From Candidatus Muiribacterium halophilum (lineage in GTDB: Bacteria; Muiribacteriota; Muiribacteriia; Muiribacteriales; Muiribacteriaceae), in assembly GCA_023228995.1 (NCBI GenBank), contig JALOAD010000028.1, positions 1 through 45,701 on the forward strand: DNA of 45,701 bases, given 5' to 3'. The position numbers and the translations under genes were made by a program. Shown one piece after another: positions 8,354-16,464 of this stretch. Position 1 is the first letter of the stretch, and every line of letters starts with the position of its first letter. The notes under the pieces are model-generated. The model worked only from the letters and a program-made list of their open reading frames with translations. It was not told where the DNA came from and made no database searches.

Positions 8354-8767
8354 ATGAAAACATATTCTAACAATTTTAATGAAATGTTTAATTTTTTCCT
8401 TAATAGTTATCGAAGTGGTTTATTGACATTTAGTGGAGTTGATGTAGTAGTTACATATGATAAAGATGGCTACAATGCTAAGGAGACTTTCAAAAGATTT
8501 GAAAATGGTGATTATAAATTATCACCAATAAAAACAAGACATCCTAAAATAGTAAAAGGAGTTATTGTAGGTAAGAAAGCTTGGGGACTTTCATTAGACC
8601 AATGGACTGATGGAATATCTGAAATGTGCTTCACTAAGCAAGAGATTTTAGAGGAATTTGAAAAGTTGAATATCACAATACCAGAATCTCTATTAAAAGA
8701 TTTTGAAAACAGATTATCTAAAAAGTTTCATAAAAGATATGAACTGAAACAATTTCCTTTCTTATAG
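8354..8767 (+). CDS. Conserved phage hypothetical protein (137 aa)
   Basis: 137 residues beginning MKTYSNNFNEMFNFFLNSY. The middle (LTFSGVDVVVTYDKDGYNAKETFKRFENG) and the segment KIVKGVIVGKKAWGLSLDQWTDGISE read as a compact alpha/beta protein. I have the impression of similar proteins in other phages but cannot name a family. The frame is open upstream to 8282 without a start codon, so ATG 8354 is used. It is followed by a clean terminator and is therefore a single-gene unit. Confidence 0.6.
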   Translation: MKTYSNNFNEMFNFFLNSYRSGLLTFSGVDVVVTYDKDGYNAKETFKRFENGDYKLSPIKTRHPKIVKGVIVGKKAWGLSLDQWTDGISEMCFTKQEILEEFEKLNITIPESLLKDFENRLSKKFHKRYELKQFPFL

Positions 8768-8775
8768 TAAAAAAT

Positions 8776-8805
8776 CCCAATCTAAATTAATAGATTGGGT
8801 TTTTT
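8776..8805 (+). terminator. Intrinsic terminator
   Basis: A 9-bp perfect stem (8776-8784 with 8791-8799), a 6-nt loop, then six T. It ends the 8354-8767 transcript. Confidence 0.85.
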
Positions 8806-8841
8806 ATTTTTTATTTATATATTAATATTTATTATGAAAAA
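8802..8841. repeat. 40-bp direct repeat, copy A (promoter/terminator unit)
   Basis: Identical over 40 bp to 9215-9254, and followed in both copies by a GGAGA...TCTCC hairpin. The pair brackets the gene at 8902-9213. On the minus strand the repeat contains a TATAAATA box. Confidence 0.8.
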
Positions 8842-8864
8842 GGAGATTAAAAATCTCCTTTTTT
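8837..8864 (-). terminator. Bidirectional terminator downstream of 8902-9213
   Basis: GGAGATT (8842-8848) pairs with AATCTCC, flanked by A- and T-runs on both sides, so it can stop minus-strand transcripts of the small gene at 8902-9213. Confidence 0.75.
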
Positions 8865-8901
8865 GAATTAAATAATTTAAGTATTTCATAATTTTCTTTT
8901 T

Positions 8902-9213
8902 TTATCTCACAAATATATATCTTGAAGCTATATCATTAATTATATCTGAAATTGGTACATATTCATCATCTTCTTCTGTGATACAATCCTTAATAGGATA
9001 ATAATCATTTTCTTCATCATCACTTAATGGACCATAACTTACATTAAGAGTTATTCTATTTATTATTAAATAAACTTCTTCACTAAATAAATCCATTTCT
9101 TCTAAATAATCAATAATAGTGTCATTTAATTCATCCTTAAATTTTATTAAATCTGAAATAGTATCATTATATGTTTCATTCACATATTCATTGTAATTTT
9201 TAATAGTTTTCAT
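8902..9213 (-). CDS. Hypothetical acidic protein with N-terminal tag
   Basis: 103 residues starting MKTIKNYNEYVNE, a variant of the MKYLKxFNE tag found across the window and close in form to T4 MKTYQEFIAE. The remainder is strongly acidic (DDEENDYYPIKDCITEEDDEY). A phage-type TATAAATA box lies 12 nt before the ATG. The gene with its promoter sits between two 40-bp direct repeats, as if it had been gained as a cassette. Function unknown. Confidence 0.6.
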   Translation of the reverse strand: MKTIKNYNEYVNETYNDTISDLIKFKDELNDTIIDYLEEMDLFSEEVYLIINRITLNVSYGPLSDDEENDYYPIKDCITEEDDEYVPISDIINDIASRYIFVR

Positions 9214-9214
9214 A

Positions 9215-9254
9215 TTTTATTTTTTATTTATATATTAATATTTATTATGAAAAA
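9215..9254. repeat. 40-bp direct repeat, copy B (promoter/terminator unit)
   Basis: Second copy of 8802-8841. Here it lies directly before the start codon at 9213 and runs into the terminator of the ribonucleotide reductase gene. Confidence 0.8.
9225..9238 (-). promoter_or_regulatory. Phage-type promoter TTAATATATAAATA
   Basis: On the minus strand TTAATATATAAATA, containing the T4-late-like octamer TATAAATA (9232-9225), ends 12 nt before the ATG at 9213. The same motif family precedes many genes here. Confidence 0.5.
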
Positions 9255-9279
9255 AGGAGATTTTTTAATCTCCTTTTTT
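9249..9279 (-). terminator. Terminator of the ribonucleotide reductase gene
   Basis: AAAAAAGGAGA pairs with TCTCCTTTTTT around a T-rich loop; the minus strand ends in a U-tract. The stop codon at 9282 is 2 nt away. Confidence 0.75.
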
Positions 9280-9281
9280 AT

Positions 9282-12200
9282 TTAGCTACCACATTTAGAG
9301 TGCCCACAACTCGTACAACTTTTACATCCATCGGTATAGATCATTGTTTCAGCTCCACAATTGGGACAAACTTCACCAGATATTTGAGTTTCATCTTTGA
9401 TATATCTCTTAATTGCTCTTATAACTCCATTTTTCCATGTATTGATATTTTCATTATCAAATGTCAAACCTGAAATAAGATTTACTACATTAGGTAATGG
9501 CATACCATGTCTTAATATACCAGATATTAATTTAGTATAATTCCAATACTCTTTATCAAAAGTCCTACTTAAACCTTCAATGGTAATTGTATAACCATCT
9601 GGATCTAAGAATTGAAAATCATATCGAGTTCTCTCATTTGGAATCTTTACCTTAACAACCCATCCCTTTTCAATTGATGGTGGTATAACTAAACTATCAG
9701 CTTTACCTGTAAATATTTCATATGGTCTACCTTCTACTATACCAATAATAGCAATCCATTTTTCTTTTTCATTTTGAAATCTAATAACACCAGCCTCAAT
9801 TTTTTTAGATCTTTTTGGTGCATTTGTTTCAGTAAATACATTTTGTGGTTGTTTATTATCATTATTAGATACTAAAACACCATCTCTTGACCCATCTCTA
9901 TAAATAGTCATGCCCTTACAACCAGTTTCCCATGCAGTTTTATAAATTTGACTTACTGTTTCCACTGAAGTTTCTTTAGGAATATTAACAGTAACACTAA
10001 TTGAGTGGTCCACCCATTTTTGTACTGAGCCCTGTAATTTAACCTTTTGAACCCAATCAATATCATTAGCAGTTGATTTGTGATATGGAGATTTCATAAT
10101 CAATTCATCTAATTGTGCCTCTGTATAATTATTAATAATATCATTAACATCATATCCATTTATCTCAGCCCATATAGCAAATTTTTGATGTAATATATTA
10201 TATTCTTCCCAAGCTTGTCCCTCAGAGTCTATGAATACTCTCTTACTACTATTATCATTATGATTAATCTTTCTTCTTCTTTTATAAGAAACTTTGAAAA
10301 CTGGCTCAATTCCAGATGTAGTTTGTGTACATATACTCACAGATCCACCTGGAGCAATAGTAAGTAATGAAATATTACGTCTACCATATTTAACCATTCT
10401 GTCATAAAGTTCTGGATGAGTTGCCTTAATTCTTTGGATAAATTGACTATTTAATTCCTTTTCAGCATCATAAATCTCAAATTTACCTCTATCAATTGCC
10501 ATGTCTACTGATGATTCATAAGCAGATATCGCTAACACTTCATGGACTTTCGTAACAAATTCAATAGCCTCATCAGAAGCATATACCATATTCATTGCTG
10601 CTAGCATATCACCCTCAGCTGTAATACCTAACCCAGTTCTTCTACCCAAAGATCCCATTCTATGTATATTTTCCCATAATTCACGCTCAGTTCTCTTAAC
10701 ATATTCAGGCTCTGGATCATTATTAATCTTTTCTAAAATCTTATCTACCTTTTCAATTTCTAAATCTACTAAGTCATCCATTAACTTCTGACCAATCTTA
10801 GCATGTTGCTTGAATAAATCAAAGTCAAATTCAGCTTGTGGAGTGAATGGATTCTTAACATATGAGTATAAATTAAGTGCTAATAGACGGCAGCTATCAT
10901 ATGGACATAAAGGAATCTCCCCGCATCTTCTTGTAGATAAGCCACTTACGATTATACTTTTAGTAATTGGTTCTTTTATACAATATACATCTTCTCTACC
11001 TATCACATTTCTAGATATCATTTTATCAGTGACACAACTATTAAATCTATAACAATCACTATGTAAATCTTTGGTCACTTTATTCTCTTTATTAGAATAT
11101 CCATTAAAACCTATTATATCTAAATAATTCCATATACTACCATTCACACTAATTAATTCATAATTAGCTTTAGTAAAATATTCTTTTAATCCACCTTTAC
11201 CATCTGGTAATTTTCGATATCCGGCTTCTCTCCTTTTATATAAAGAAAATAATAACCCATTTGCTTGTAAAAGCAATTGAACTTGTTGTAAAAATTCTTT
11301 ATTACTTTGAGCAAGTCTAACACTAAACCCACTTTTTTTATTACCACCTAATGTACCATCACAATAAAATAATGATGCTAAATAATATTTTGCCAAATCT
11401 TTTCTAGCATTAGACATAATAAAATTAGGAACTACTTGTTTATTTGTTTCGTTAAAACCATATTCAGTAGTTAATAATTTATATAACCAAGCTGATGCTA
11501 TTCTAATTTTATTTGCTTTTTCATTTTTAATAATTATATACTTTGATAAATTACGATTTTTAATATTAACCAATTTGCCCTTGGATTCATATAATTCATC
11601 CATAATTTTCATAACTATATTAGACATTCTATCACTATCGTCACCCCAAATATCTATACATACTCTATTATTTGATTTGGAAAAACAACCATCACCAGCT
11701 ATCATACCAATAAGATAAGCAATTCTTTCATCATCTGTTTGTGGTAATTTACCAATTATACTTTCAGTTAATTCTGCAGTAGGTATTAAAACTTTATCAT
11801 CTTCTGTAATATCCTTTGCTTCAACCATACCTCTCAAAGTAGCAATGTGATGATCTGGAGTACAACGTAACTTAAAACCTTTCTTAAATTCTAATTCAAG
11901 AATCTCAGCATTTTTTTGAGTTAAAAATACTTCACTAGCTTCTCTAATAGTCACACCCTCTTTATTACTATCTATCACCCATTTTTCTGGACTTTCAACA
12001 CCACCATCTTCATTATAAGAAATTCTATTATCAGTAATAACTTTATTCAAACATTGTTTCTTATATAACTCACCAAAAGTTTCATATCCATTTTCTGTTA
12101 ATAAATATTCACTACTTGGAAAACATGGATTTGTAGAAACAGTCTTAAAACCATGTTCTGGGTAACAATCAGGTACAGATTCATTTATGATAGTATCCCA

Positions 12201-13070
12201 AAATAGTACACCAGGTTCAGCTGATTTCCAAGCATTTATGATTATCTTATCCCAAAGTTTTTTAGCATCAGAAACCTTATAATACGTTCCATCTTTTTCA
12301 CCTTTATAAGTTACATCTAATTCAAAATCTGGCTTAATATCCCCAAAATTCAATCGCATTTCAATAGGGTAGGTATGGATAAATAATCCACTTTCACTAT
12401 TAACTGCTTTCATAAATTCATCTGTAATTTTAACTGATATATTAGCACCAGTGATTTTACCTTGTTCTAATTTTGAATCTATAAAGTCATGAATATCAAT
12501 TGAATGAACGGAAGAAGAAATCATGAGTGCCCCTCTTCGACCACCTTGTGCAACTTCCTTTGTGCTATTAGAATATCTTTCCATGAAAGGAACTACACCA
12601 GTAGATGTTAGTGCTGAATTTTTAACAGGTGATCCCTTTGGTCTGATATGTGAAAGGTCAATTCCCACACCACCTCTTCTTTTCATTAGTTGTACTTGTT
12701 CTTCATCAATTTTCATAATACCACCATAAGAATCTGAATTCTCAGTATTTCCAATAACAAAGCAATTTGAGATTGATACTACTTGATTATCATTACCAAT
12801 ACCAGACATTGGGCTACCAGCTGGGATTATATACTTAAAATCTTTTAATAGGTTAAAAATAGTTTCTTTATCAATTGGGTTTTTATATTTGGATTCAATA
12901 CGTGCAAACTCTGATGCTAATCTATCGTGCATATCATCCGGAGTTTTTTCAAAAATTTGTTCTTCATTTCTTAAAGCATATTTATTCATCCACACATCAG
13001 CTGCTAGGACATCACCCTTAAAATATTCTGTAGCAGCTTTAAGAATTTCATCTTTTTGTAGTTTGTTCAT
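9282..13070 (-). CDS. nrdJ: Class II (B12-dependent) ribonucleotide reductase with intein
   Basis: 1262 residues as encoded; 862 without the 400-residue insert at residues 316-715. The reductase parts carry GVGIDLSHIRPKGSPVKNSA near residue 135, GGRRGALMISSSVHSIDI, the split NPC/GEIPLCPYDSCRLL core and APGGSVSICTQTTSGIEPVF, and a C-terminal CPNCG...CKSCTSCG zinc/redox tail. These mark the adenosylcobalamin-dependent family, which makes (d)NDP or dNTP precursors without oxygen or a separate small subunit. The start at 13070 gives MNKLQKDEILKAATEYF. No NrdB-like gene is nearby, consistent with class II. It would depend on intein removal or on tolerance of the insert; see the intein entry for the abnormal splice junction. 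Confidence 0.92.
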   Translation of the reverse strand: MNKLQKDEILKAATEYFKGDVLAADVWMNKYALRNEEQIFEKTPDDMHDRLASEFARIESKYKNPIDKETIFNLLKDFKYIIPAGSPMSGIGNDNQVVSISNCFVIGNTENSDSYGGIMKIDEEQVQLMKRRGGVGIDLSHIRPKGSPVKNSALTSTGVVPFMERYSNSTKEVAQGGRRGALMISSSVHSIDIHDFIDSKLEQGKITGANISVKITDEFMKAVNSESGLFIHTYPIEMRLNFGDIKPDFELDVTYKGEKDGTYYKVSDAKKLWDKIIINAWKSAEPGVLFWDTIINESVPDCYPEHGFKTVSTNPCFPSSEYLLTENGYETFGELYKKQCLNKVITDNRISYNEDGGVESPEKWVIDSNKEGVTIREASEVFLTQKNAEILELEFKKGFKLRCTPDHHIATLRGMVEAKDITEDDKVLIPTAELTESIIGKLPQTDDERIAYLIGMIAGDGCFSKSNNRVCIDIWGDDSDRMSNIVMKIMDELYESKGKLVNIKNRNLSKYIIIKNEKANKIRIASAWLYKLLTTEYGFNETNKQVVPNFIMSNARKDLAKYYLASLFYCDGTLGGNKKSGFSVRLAQSNKEFLQQVQLLLQANGLLFSLYKRREAGYRKLPDGKGGLKEYFTKANYELISVNGSIWNYLDIIGFNGYSNKENKVTKDLHSDCYRFNSCVTDKMISRNVIGREDVYCIKEPITKSIIVSGLSTRRCGEIPLCPYDSCRLLALNLYSYVKNPFTPQAEFDFDLFKQHAKIGQKLMDDLVDLEIEKVDKILEKINNDPEPEYVKRTERELWENIHRMGSLGRRTGLGITAEGDMLAAMNMVYASDEAIEFVTKVHEVLAISAYESSVDMAIDRGKFEIYDAEKELNSQFIQRIKATHPELYDRMVKYGRRNISLLTIAPGGSVSICTQTTSGIEPVFKVSYKRRRKINHNDNSSKRVFIDSEGQAWEEYNILHQKFAIWAEINGYDVNDIINNYTEAQLDELIMKSPYHKSTANDIDWVQKVKLQGSVQKWVDHSISVTVNIPKETSVETVSQIYKTAWETGCKGMTIYRDGSRDGVLVSNNDNKQPQNVFTETNAPKRSKKIEAGVIRFQNEKEKWIAIIGIVEGRPYEIFTGKADSLVIPPSIEKGWVVKVKIPNERTRYDFQFLDPDGYTITIEGLSRTFDKEYWNYTKLISGILRHGMPLPNVVNLISGLTFDNENINTWKNGVIRAIKRYIKDETQISGEVCPNCGAETMIYTDGCKSCTSCGHSKCGS
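10926..12125 (-). mobile_element. Intein with LAGLIDADG endonuclease, abnormal C-terminal junction
   Basis: The 400-residue insert lies exactly between NPC and CGEIPL of the reductase core, so Cys1 is codon 12125-12123 and the +1 Cys is 10925-10923. Block A (CFPSSEYLLTENGYETF) and block B (FKLRCTPDHHIAT) are intact. Two LAGLIDADG-type motifs (YLIGMIAGDGCFS and YLASLFYCDGTLGG) retain their acidic residues, so homing activity is plausible. Block F/G reads VYCIKEPITKSIIVSGLSTRR: the usual penultimate His and terminal Asn are both Arg. Asn cyclisation, the last splicing step, should therefore be impossible by the standard route. Insertion in the conserved reductase active-site region is typical for such elements. 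Confidence 0.9.
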
Positions 13071-13238
13071 ATATTATTTTATTTATTTTTTATAATGGAT
13101 AATTTATATAATCAAAAATTGTATATGTTTTAAGTTTGGTGAGAATTATATAAAATATTTTTCATTATATATTATTTAATGTATGAAATTTCCACAAACA
13201 TTCACATATTTCCATATATAATATTAAAATATAAAAAT

Positions 13239-13904
13239 ATGGAATTATTTCACTTTGATATAGAATGTAGAGGAAGTTATAAAACTTTAGAAGATTTCAA
13301 AAATTATGATATAAGAGGATATGATTTATTTATTGATAAATATAATAAAACGCTATGGAATGAAAAATATGATAATGTTGAGGATGCATATAAAGAAAAT
13401 TGTAGTATTTTAAGTACATATGGTAGTATATGTTGTATATCATTTGGTTATGTTGATAATAATCAAGAGAAGCAAATTAGATCTTATTATGGTGAGGATG
13501 AAAGGCATATTGTAGAATCTTTCAATAATTTATTAAAGAAGGTAGAAACTAAAAATTATAAATTATCTGGATATAAAATATTATCATTTGATATACCATG
13601 GTTATTACATAAATTATGTAAATATGATATAGAACCAGCTAATATAATTAATTTATATGGTAAAAAACCTTGGGACATCAGAATTGTTGATATGTTCGAG
13701 GATTGGAAATTAAAATTTCAATATTCTTATAGTTTTGATGAGATGTTATATGAGATTGGTGTTGAATCACCAAAAGATTTAATGAAAGGCAATGAAGTCA
13801 ATGAATATTTTTGGAGAGGTGATTTAGAATCCATAAAAACATATTGTGAAAAAGATGTTAGATGTTCTATTGATGCCTCACTAAAATTATATAAAAACTT
13901 TTAG
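13239..13904 (+). CDS. DEDDy 3'-5' exonuclease (DnaQ-like fold)
   Basis: The frame opens at 13179, but ATG 13239 puts the first strand at the N-terminus (MELFHFDIECRG) as usual; 221 residues. D7 and E9 form motif I, YKILSFDIPWLLHKL gives the motif II Asp, and IKTYCEKDVRCSI is the YxxxD motif III. This is the arrangement of the predicted PolB-associated 3'-5' exonucleases, which hydrolyse single-stranded DNA ends for proofreading or repair. The first gene of a plus-strand pair with the coiled-coil gene at 13929. No polymerase domain is attached. Confidence 0.8.
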   Translation: MELFHFDIECRGSYKTLEDFKNYDIRGYDLFIDKYNKTLWNEKYDNVEDAYKENCSILSTYGSICCISFGYVDNNQEKQIRSYYGEDERHIVESFNNLLKKVETKNYKLSGYKILSFDIPWLLHKLCKYDIEPANIINLYGKKPWDIRIVDMFEDWKLKFQYSYSFDEMLYEIGVESPKDLMKGNEVNEYFWRGDLESIKTYCEKDVRCSIDASLKLYKNF

Positions 13905-13928
13905 TATATCAAATAATATAATATAATT

Positions 13929-14804
13929 ATGAGTAAGTTAGATGAAGTAAAATTGGAAGAGGAAAGATTATTAACCGAAATTCGCAAATTAAATAGTGAA
14001 AAGAGGAAGTTAATAGTTAGAACAAAAGATAGAATACTCTATCTTAGGAAACTAGAAAAAGAAAAAGATAAAGAAATAAAAAAATTCCATAAAAATAAAG
14101 AAAACGAACTTAAAAAAATCTATAAAGATACCTATAAAAAAGAATTAACTAAAATTAAAGCAGAAGCTTTGATAAAAGCTCAGAAAGATGCTAAATTAAT
14201 TACTAAGGAATATAAGGAAAAAGAGAGGGAAAAAGTAATTGCTAATATAGAGAATGAGAAAATTAGATTAAAATCTAAAATGAAAGATGAATTAAAAAAA
14301 TATAAAACAAGTAAGAAAAAACAAATAAAACAAAGTTTATATAAGAATATTGAAAGTACTAGGATAAGAAGATATAAAAAATTAGATGAAGAAATTAAAA
14401 AAAGGAGAAAGGAAAAACTCAAAAAATTAAATAATAAAATTAAGGCTAAGATAAAAGAAAGGGAAATAGCTGATAAATTAACACATAAAGATAATATGAT
14501 ACCAATTACCCTTCAATATCCTATTAAACCAACAAATATGAAACAAGTAATGATACAAGTATCATCAGATTTACATAAAGATTATAAAAATTTCTGTGAA
14601 GTGAATAATTTTGTTATGAGTGAGCGTATAAGAACTTATATGGTACATGATATAAATACTTGGAAGTTATTAATAAATACTAAAATAAAGGAAAAAAAAG
14701 CAGCTTATGATGAAAAGGTAAAAGAAATGAAGTTAAGAAGACAAAAAAAGTTAGAGCAAGAAAATAAGCAAGAAAATAATGAAAATGATGATTTAGATAA
14801 CTAA
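13929..14804 (+). CDS. Lysine-rich coiled-coil protein with C-terminal helix-rich domain
   Basis: 291 residues. Residues 1-180 are an almost uninterrupted K/E-rich helix with heptad character (KLDEVKLEEERLLTEIRKL onward), strongly basic overall. A second domain (about 195-250) contains MKQVMIQVSSDLHKDYKNF and SERIRTYMVHDIN, resembling a ribbon-helix-helix style fold that could bind DNA. The tail is E/N rich. A structural or nucleic-acid-associated role is possible. Compositional bias makes family assignment unsafe. Its last codons lie in the terminator it shares with the converging gene. Confidence 0.6.
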   Translation: MSKLDEVKLEEERLLTEIRKLNSEKRKLIVRTKDRILYLRKLEKEKDKEIKKFHKNKENELKKIYKDTYKKELTKIKAEALIKAQKDAKLITKEYKEKEREKVIANIENEKIRLKSKMKDELKKYKTSKKKQIKQSLYKNIESTRIRRYKKLDEEIKKRRKEKLKKLNNKIKAKIKEREIADKLTHKDNMIPITLQYPIKPTNMKQVMIQVSSDLHKDYKNFCEVNNFVMSERIRTYMVHDINTWKLLINTKIKEKKAAYDEKVKEMKLRRQKKLEQENKQENNENDDLDN

Positions 14805-14813
14805 ATCATCATT
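14784..14813. terminator. Bidirectional terminator overlapping two convergent stop codons
   Basis: A 13-bp perfect stem (14784-14796 with 14801-14813) and a 4-nt loop, with A/T tracts on both sides. The plus gene ends at 14804 and the minus gene at 14793, so both coding ends are in the hairpin. Confidence 0.85.
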
Positions 14814-15203
14814 TTTTATTAAATTAAGTGCTTCTAAAAGTGAAATATCTAAAGCTTCCTCATAAGTGTCTTTCTTCTCACATTTGATATAAATAGAATT
14901 CTTACAAATATCAAAAGCATACATTTTCTTACCTTTAACATTGAATAATTTACCTATTATATCAATCATGTGATTATCTCTTAACCAAGTTTGTAATTGA
15001 GATTGATATGGTGCTGATATTATATGTAATTGTTTTTCACTTGCTTTACTAAGTTGTAAAATGTTTGGATTATCCATAATAGGAGTTGGATGTTGTATTT
15101 GAATACCATCTGCATTAAAATCCACTATATAATAGTGAAAACATTTTTCATTAAATCCTTTTTCCTTTGCTAATTTAGCAACTTCTAAATTTACATTTTT
15201 CAT
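14793..15203 (-). CDS. Hypothetical protein (136 aa)
   Basis: 136 residues, MKNVNLEVAKLAKEKGFNEK. The segment SAPYQSQLQTWLRDNHMIDI and the aromatic motif KCFHYYIVDFNADGIQ recall small uncharacterised proteins repeatedly found in phages and prophages, often in nucleotide-metabolism or replication neighbourhoods. No catalytic residues can be named. Overlaps the convergent coiled-coil gene by 12 nt within the terminator. Confidence 0.65.
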   Translation of the reverse strand: MKNVNLEVAKLAKEKGFNEKCFHYYIVDFNADGIQIQHPTPIMDNPNILQLSKASEKQLHIISAPYQSQLQTWLRDNHMIDIIGKLFNVKGKKMYAFDICKNSIYIKCEKKDTYEEALDISLLEALNLIKNDDLVI

Positions 15204-15288
15204 AATTGAAATATTTAATATTGTAAATAAACATGTAGAATTATTTTAAAAATTCAATAGGTAATTTACATATACTTTCATGTTTTTA

Positions 15289-15798
15289 TTATTTTTTTCC
15301 AGTATGTCCAAATCCACCCTCACCTCTTTCTGTGCTTGGTAATTCATTTACTGATACCCAATCTACCTTTGTTGCTTCTGTAATAGAGATTTGAGCTATT
15401 CTATCCCTATGAGTGAAATGGAAATCTTCATTTGATAGGTTAATCAAAATAACACAGATACTACCTCTATAATCAGAGTCTACTAAACCAGGTGTATTTA
15501 ATACTGTAATCCCATTTTTCAAAGCCAAACCACTTCTTGGTCTAACATCAATTTCCCATTCTTCTGGGATTGCTACTTTCAAACCAGTTGGTATTAATAC
15601 CCTTTCCAAAGGGGCTAATGTGTAAGTTTTATCCATATTTGGGATAAATTTTTCAATTGCATTTGCTGTATAAAAAATTAATTCTTCATTACTATCAAAA
15701 CAAGCTCTTACATCCATAGCAGCTGCACCATTTGTTGAATACATAGGTAATTCTAAGCTCTTGCTTAGATTAATTACTTCTACTTTTATGTTTCTCAT
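15289..15798 (-). CDS. dut: dUTP diphosphatase
   Basis: 169 residues, a trimeric-type dUTPase with all five motifs: AAAMDVRA (25-32), DVRPRSGLA (84-92), NTPGLVDSDYRG (101-112, with the catalytic Asp and uracil-binding Tyr), RDRIAQISI (131-139) and ERGEGGFGHTG (157-167, the arm that closes over the phosphates). It converts dUTP to dUMP, limiting uracil incorporation and supplying the thymidylate precursor. Fits with the reductase and DHFR genes in the window. Confidence 0.96.
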   Translation of the reverse strand: MRNIKVEVINLSKSLELPMYSTNGAAAMDVRACFDSNEELIFYTANAIEKFIPNMDKTYTLAPLERVLIPTGLKVAIPEEWEIDVRPRSGLALKNGITVLNTPGLVDSDYRGSICVILINLSNEDFHFTHRDRIAQISITEATKVDWVSVNELPSTERGEGGFGHTGKK

Positions 15799-15850
15799 AT
15801 TTTTATTTATTTAGTTATTTTATCTTTTAATTTGAATATGTTTTTAATTT

Positions 15851-15952
15851 TCAATATTTATCAGTCCATTCTCTAATATTAATAAAATCATCATAGTTAT
15901 GTATTTATCTCTACAAATGTTGGATAATCTATATAAATTTTTCAATCTTTAC
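15851..15952 (-). pseudogene. Remnant of a longer gene downstream of the 52-aa ORF
   Basis: Minus-strand codons are read in shifting frames: VKIEKFI continues the frame of the 15953-16111 ORF past its stop, then DYPTFVEINT, then NYDDFINIREWTDKY to TGA at 15851. One-base changes at two places would join them. Either decay or sequence indels. Nothing else is seen between here and the dUTPase start. Confidence 0.3.
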
Positions 15953-16111
15953 TTAAATAGTTTCAATTAAATCTATTTCCTCTTTTTGATTATCTAAACA
16001 ATTTAATAAATATTCAAAACTACTAAATGAAATAATTATATTACCATCTTGATCTTTTTTGCTTCTAATTTTACCATATTTAATAACAATTTGATTCACA
16101 AATTGATTCAT
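15953..16111 (-). CDS. Small hypothetical protein (52 aa), possibly truncated
   Basis: ATG at 16111, reading MNQFVNQIVIKYGKIRSKKD then GNIIISFSSFEYLLNCLDN and ending IDLIETI. It overlaps the end of the upstream gene by 32 nt in another frame. The pattern (basic strand, loop, acidic helix) is protein-like. Coding sense seems to continue past its TAA, so the present product may be the front half of a broken gene. Confidence 0.45.
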   Translation of the reverse strand: MNQFVNQIVIKYGKIRSKKDQDGNIIISFSSFEYLLNCLDNQKEEIDLIETI

Positions 16112-16385
16112 ATTCTACTTCATCTAAGTATGGCTGATTTTCAAGTTTTTCAATTACTATATTAATTGATTCTGAATAATGTCCATGTATAAAAATACTA
16201 GCAATACCTATTACTTCATTATTAATATAATGCCTAAATTTACCTTTTTGATAAAGAATATCATGCTCCATGGACACAGAATTCCAATCTTCACCAACAA
16301 TCATGTGACCATCATTGGTTTTATATAAAAGCCTAACTAAAGAATTAGGCTCAATAAATTTTTCTATAAATTCTTTCAATTTCAT
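16080..16385 (-). CDS. Conserved phage hypothetical protein (101 aa)
   Basis: 101 residues, MKLKEFIEKFIEPNSLVRLLYKT. The sequence VRLLYKTNDGHMIVGEDWNSVSMEHDIL followed by HYINNEVIGIASIF is familiar from many small phage and prophage proteins of about 100 residues for which no function is known to me. Located between a tRNA-like element and a small, possibly broken gene on the same strand. Confidence 0.7.
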   Translation of the reverse strand: MKLKEFIEKFIEPNSLVRLLYKTNDGHMIVGEDWNSVSMEHDILYQKGKFRHYINNEVIGIASIFIHGHYSESINIVIEKLENQPYLDEVEYESICESNCY

Positions 16386-16401
16386 ATTAAAAATATTTAG
16401 A

Positions 16402-16464
16402 GTAGAATATGAGATTCGAACTCATCCAACCAAATAAGGTTGCACTTCCTAAGGTTAATTCTAC
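16402..16464 (-). tRNA. Shortened tRNA-like element (identity unresolved)
   Basis: On the minus strand a perfect 7-bp acceptor stem (GTAGAAT with ATTCTAC) encloses a canonical T arm: stem ATGAG/CTCAT with loop TTCGAAT. Upstream a CAACC/GGTTG stem with a 6-nt TTATTT loop sits where the anticodon arm should be. The whole unit is only 63 nt; the D arm is rudimentary and the variable loop about 1 nt. No CCA is encoded. It could be a degenerate tRNA, a tRNA with assembly errors, or a tRNA mimic. I do not assign an anticodon. Confidence 0.4.

Noticed and set aside
14180-14422. 80-codon minus-strand ORF rich in Leu/Phe/Ser (membrane-like)
   Set aside because: It is the antisense of the lysine/glutamate-rich coiled-coil gene; such antisense always reads as hydrophobic.
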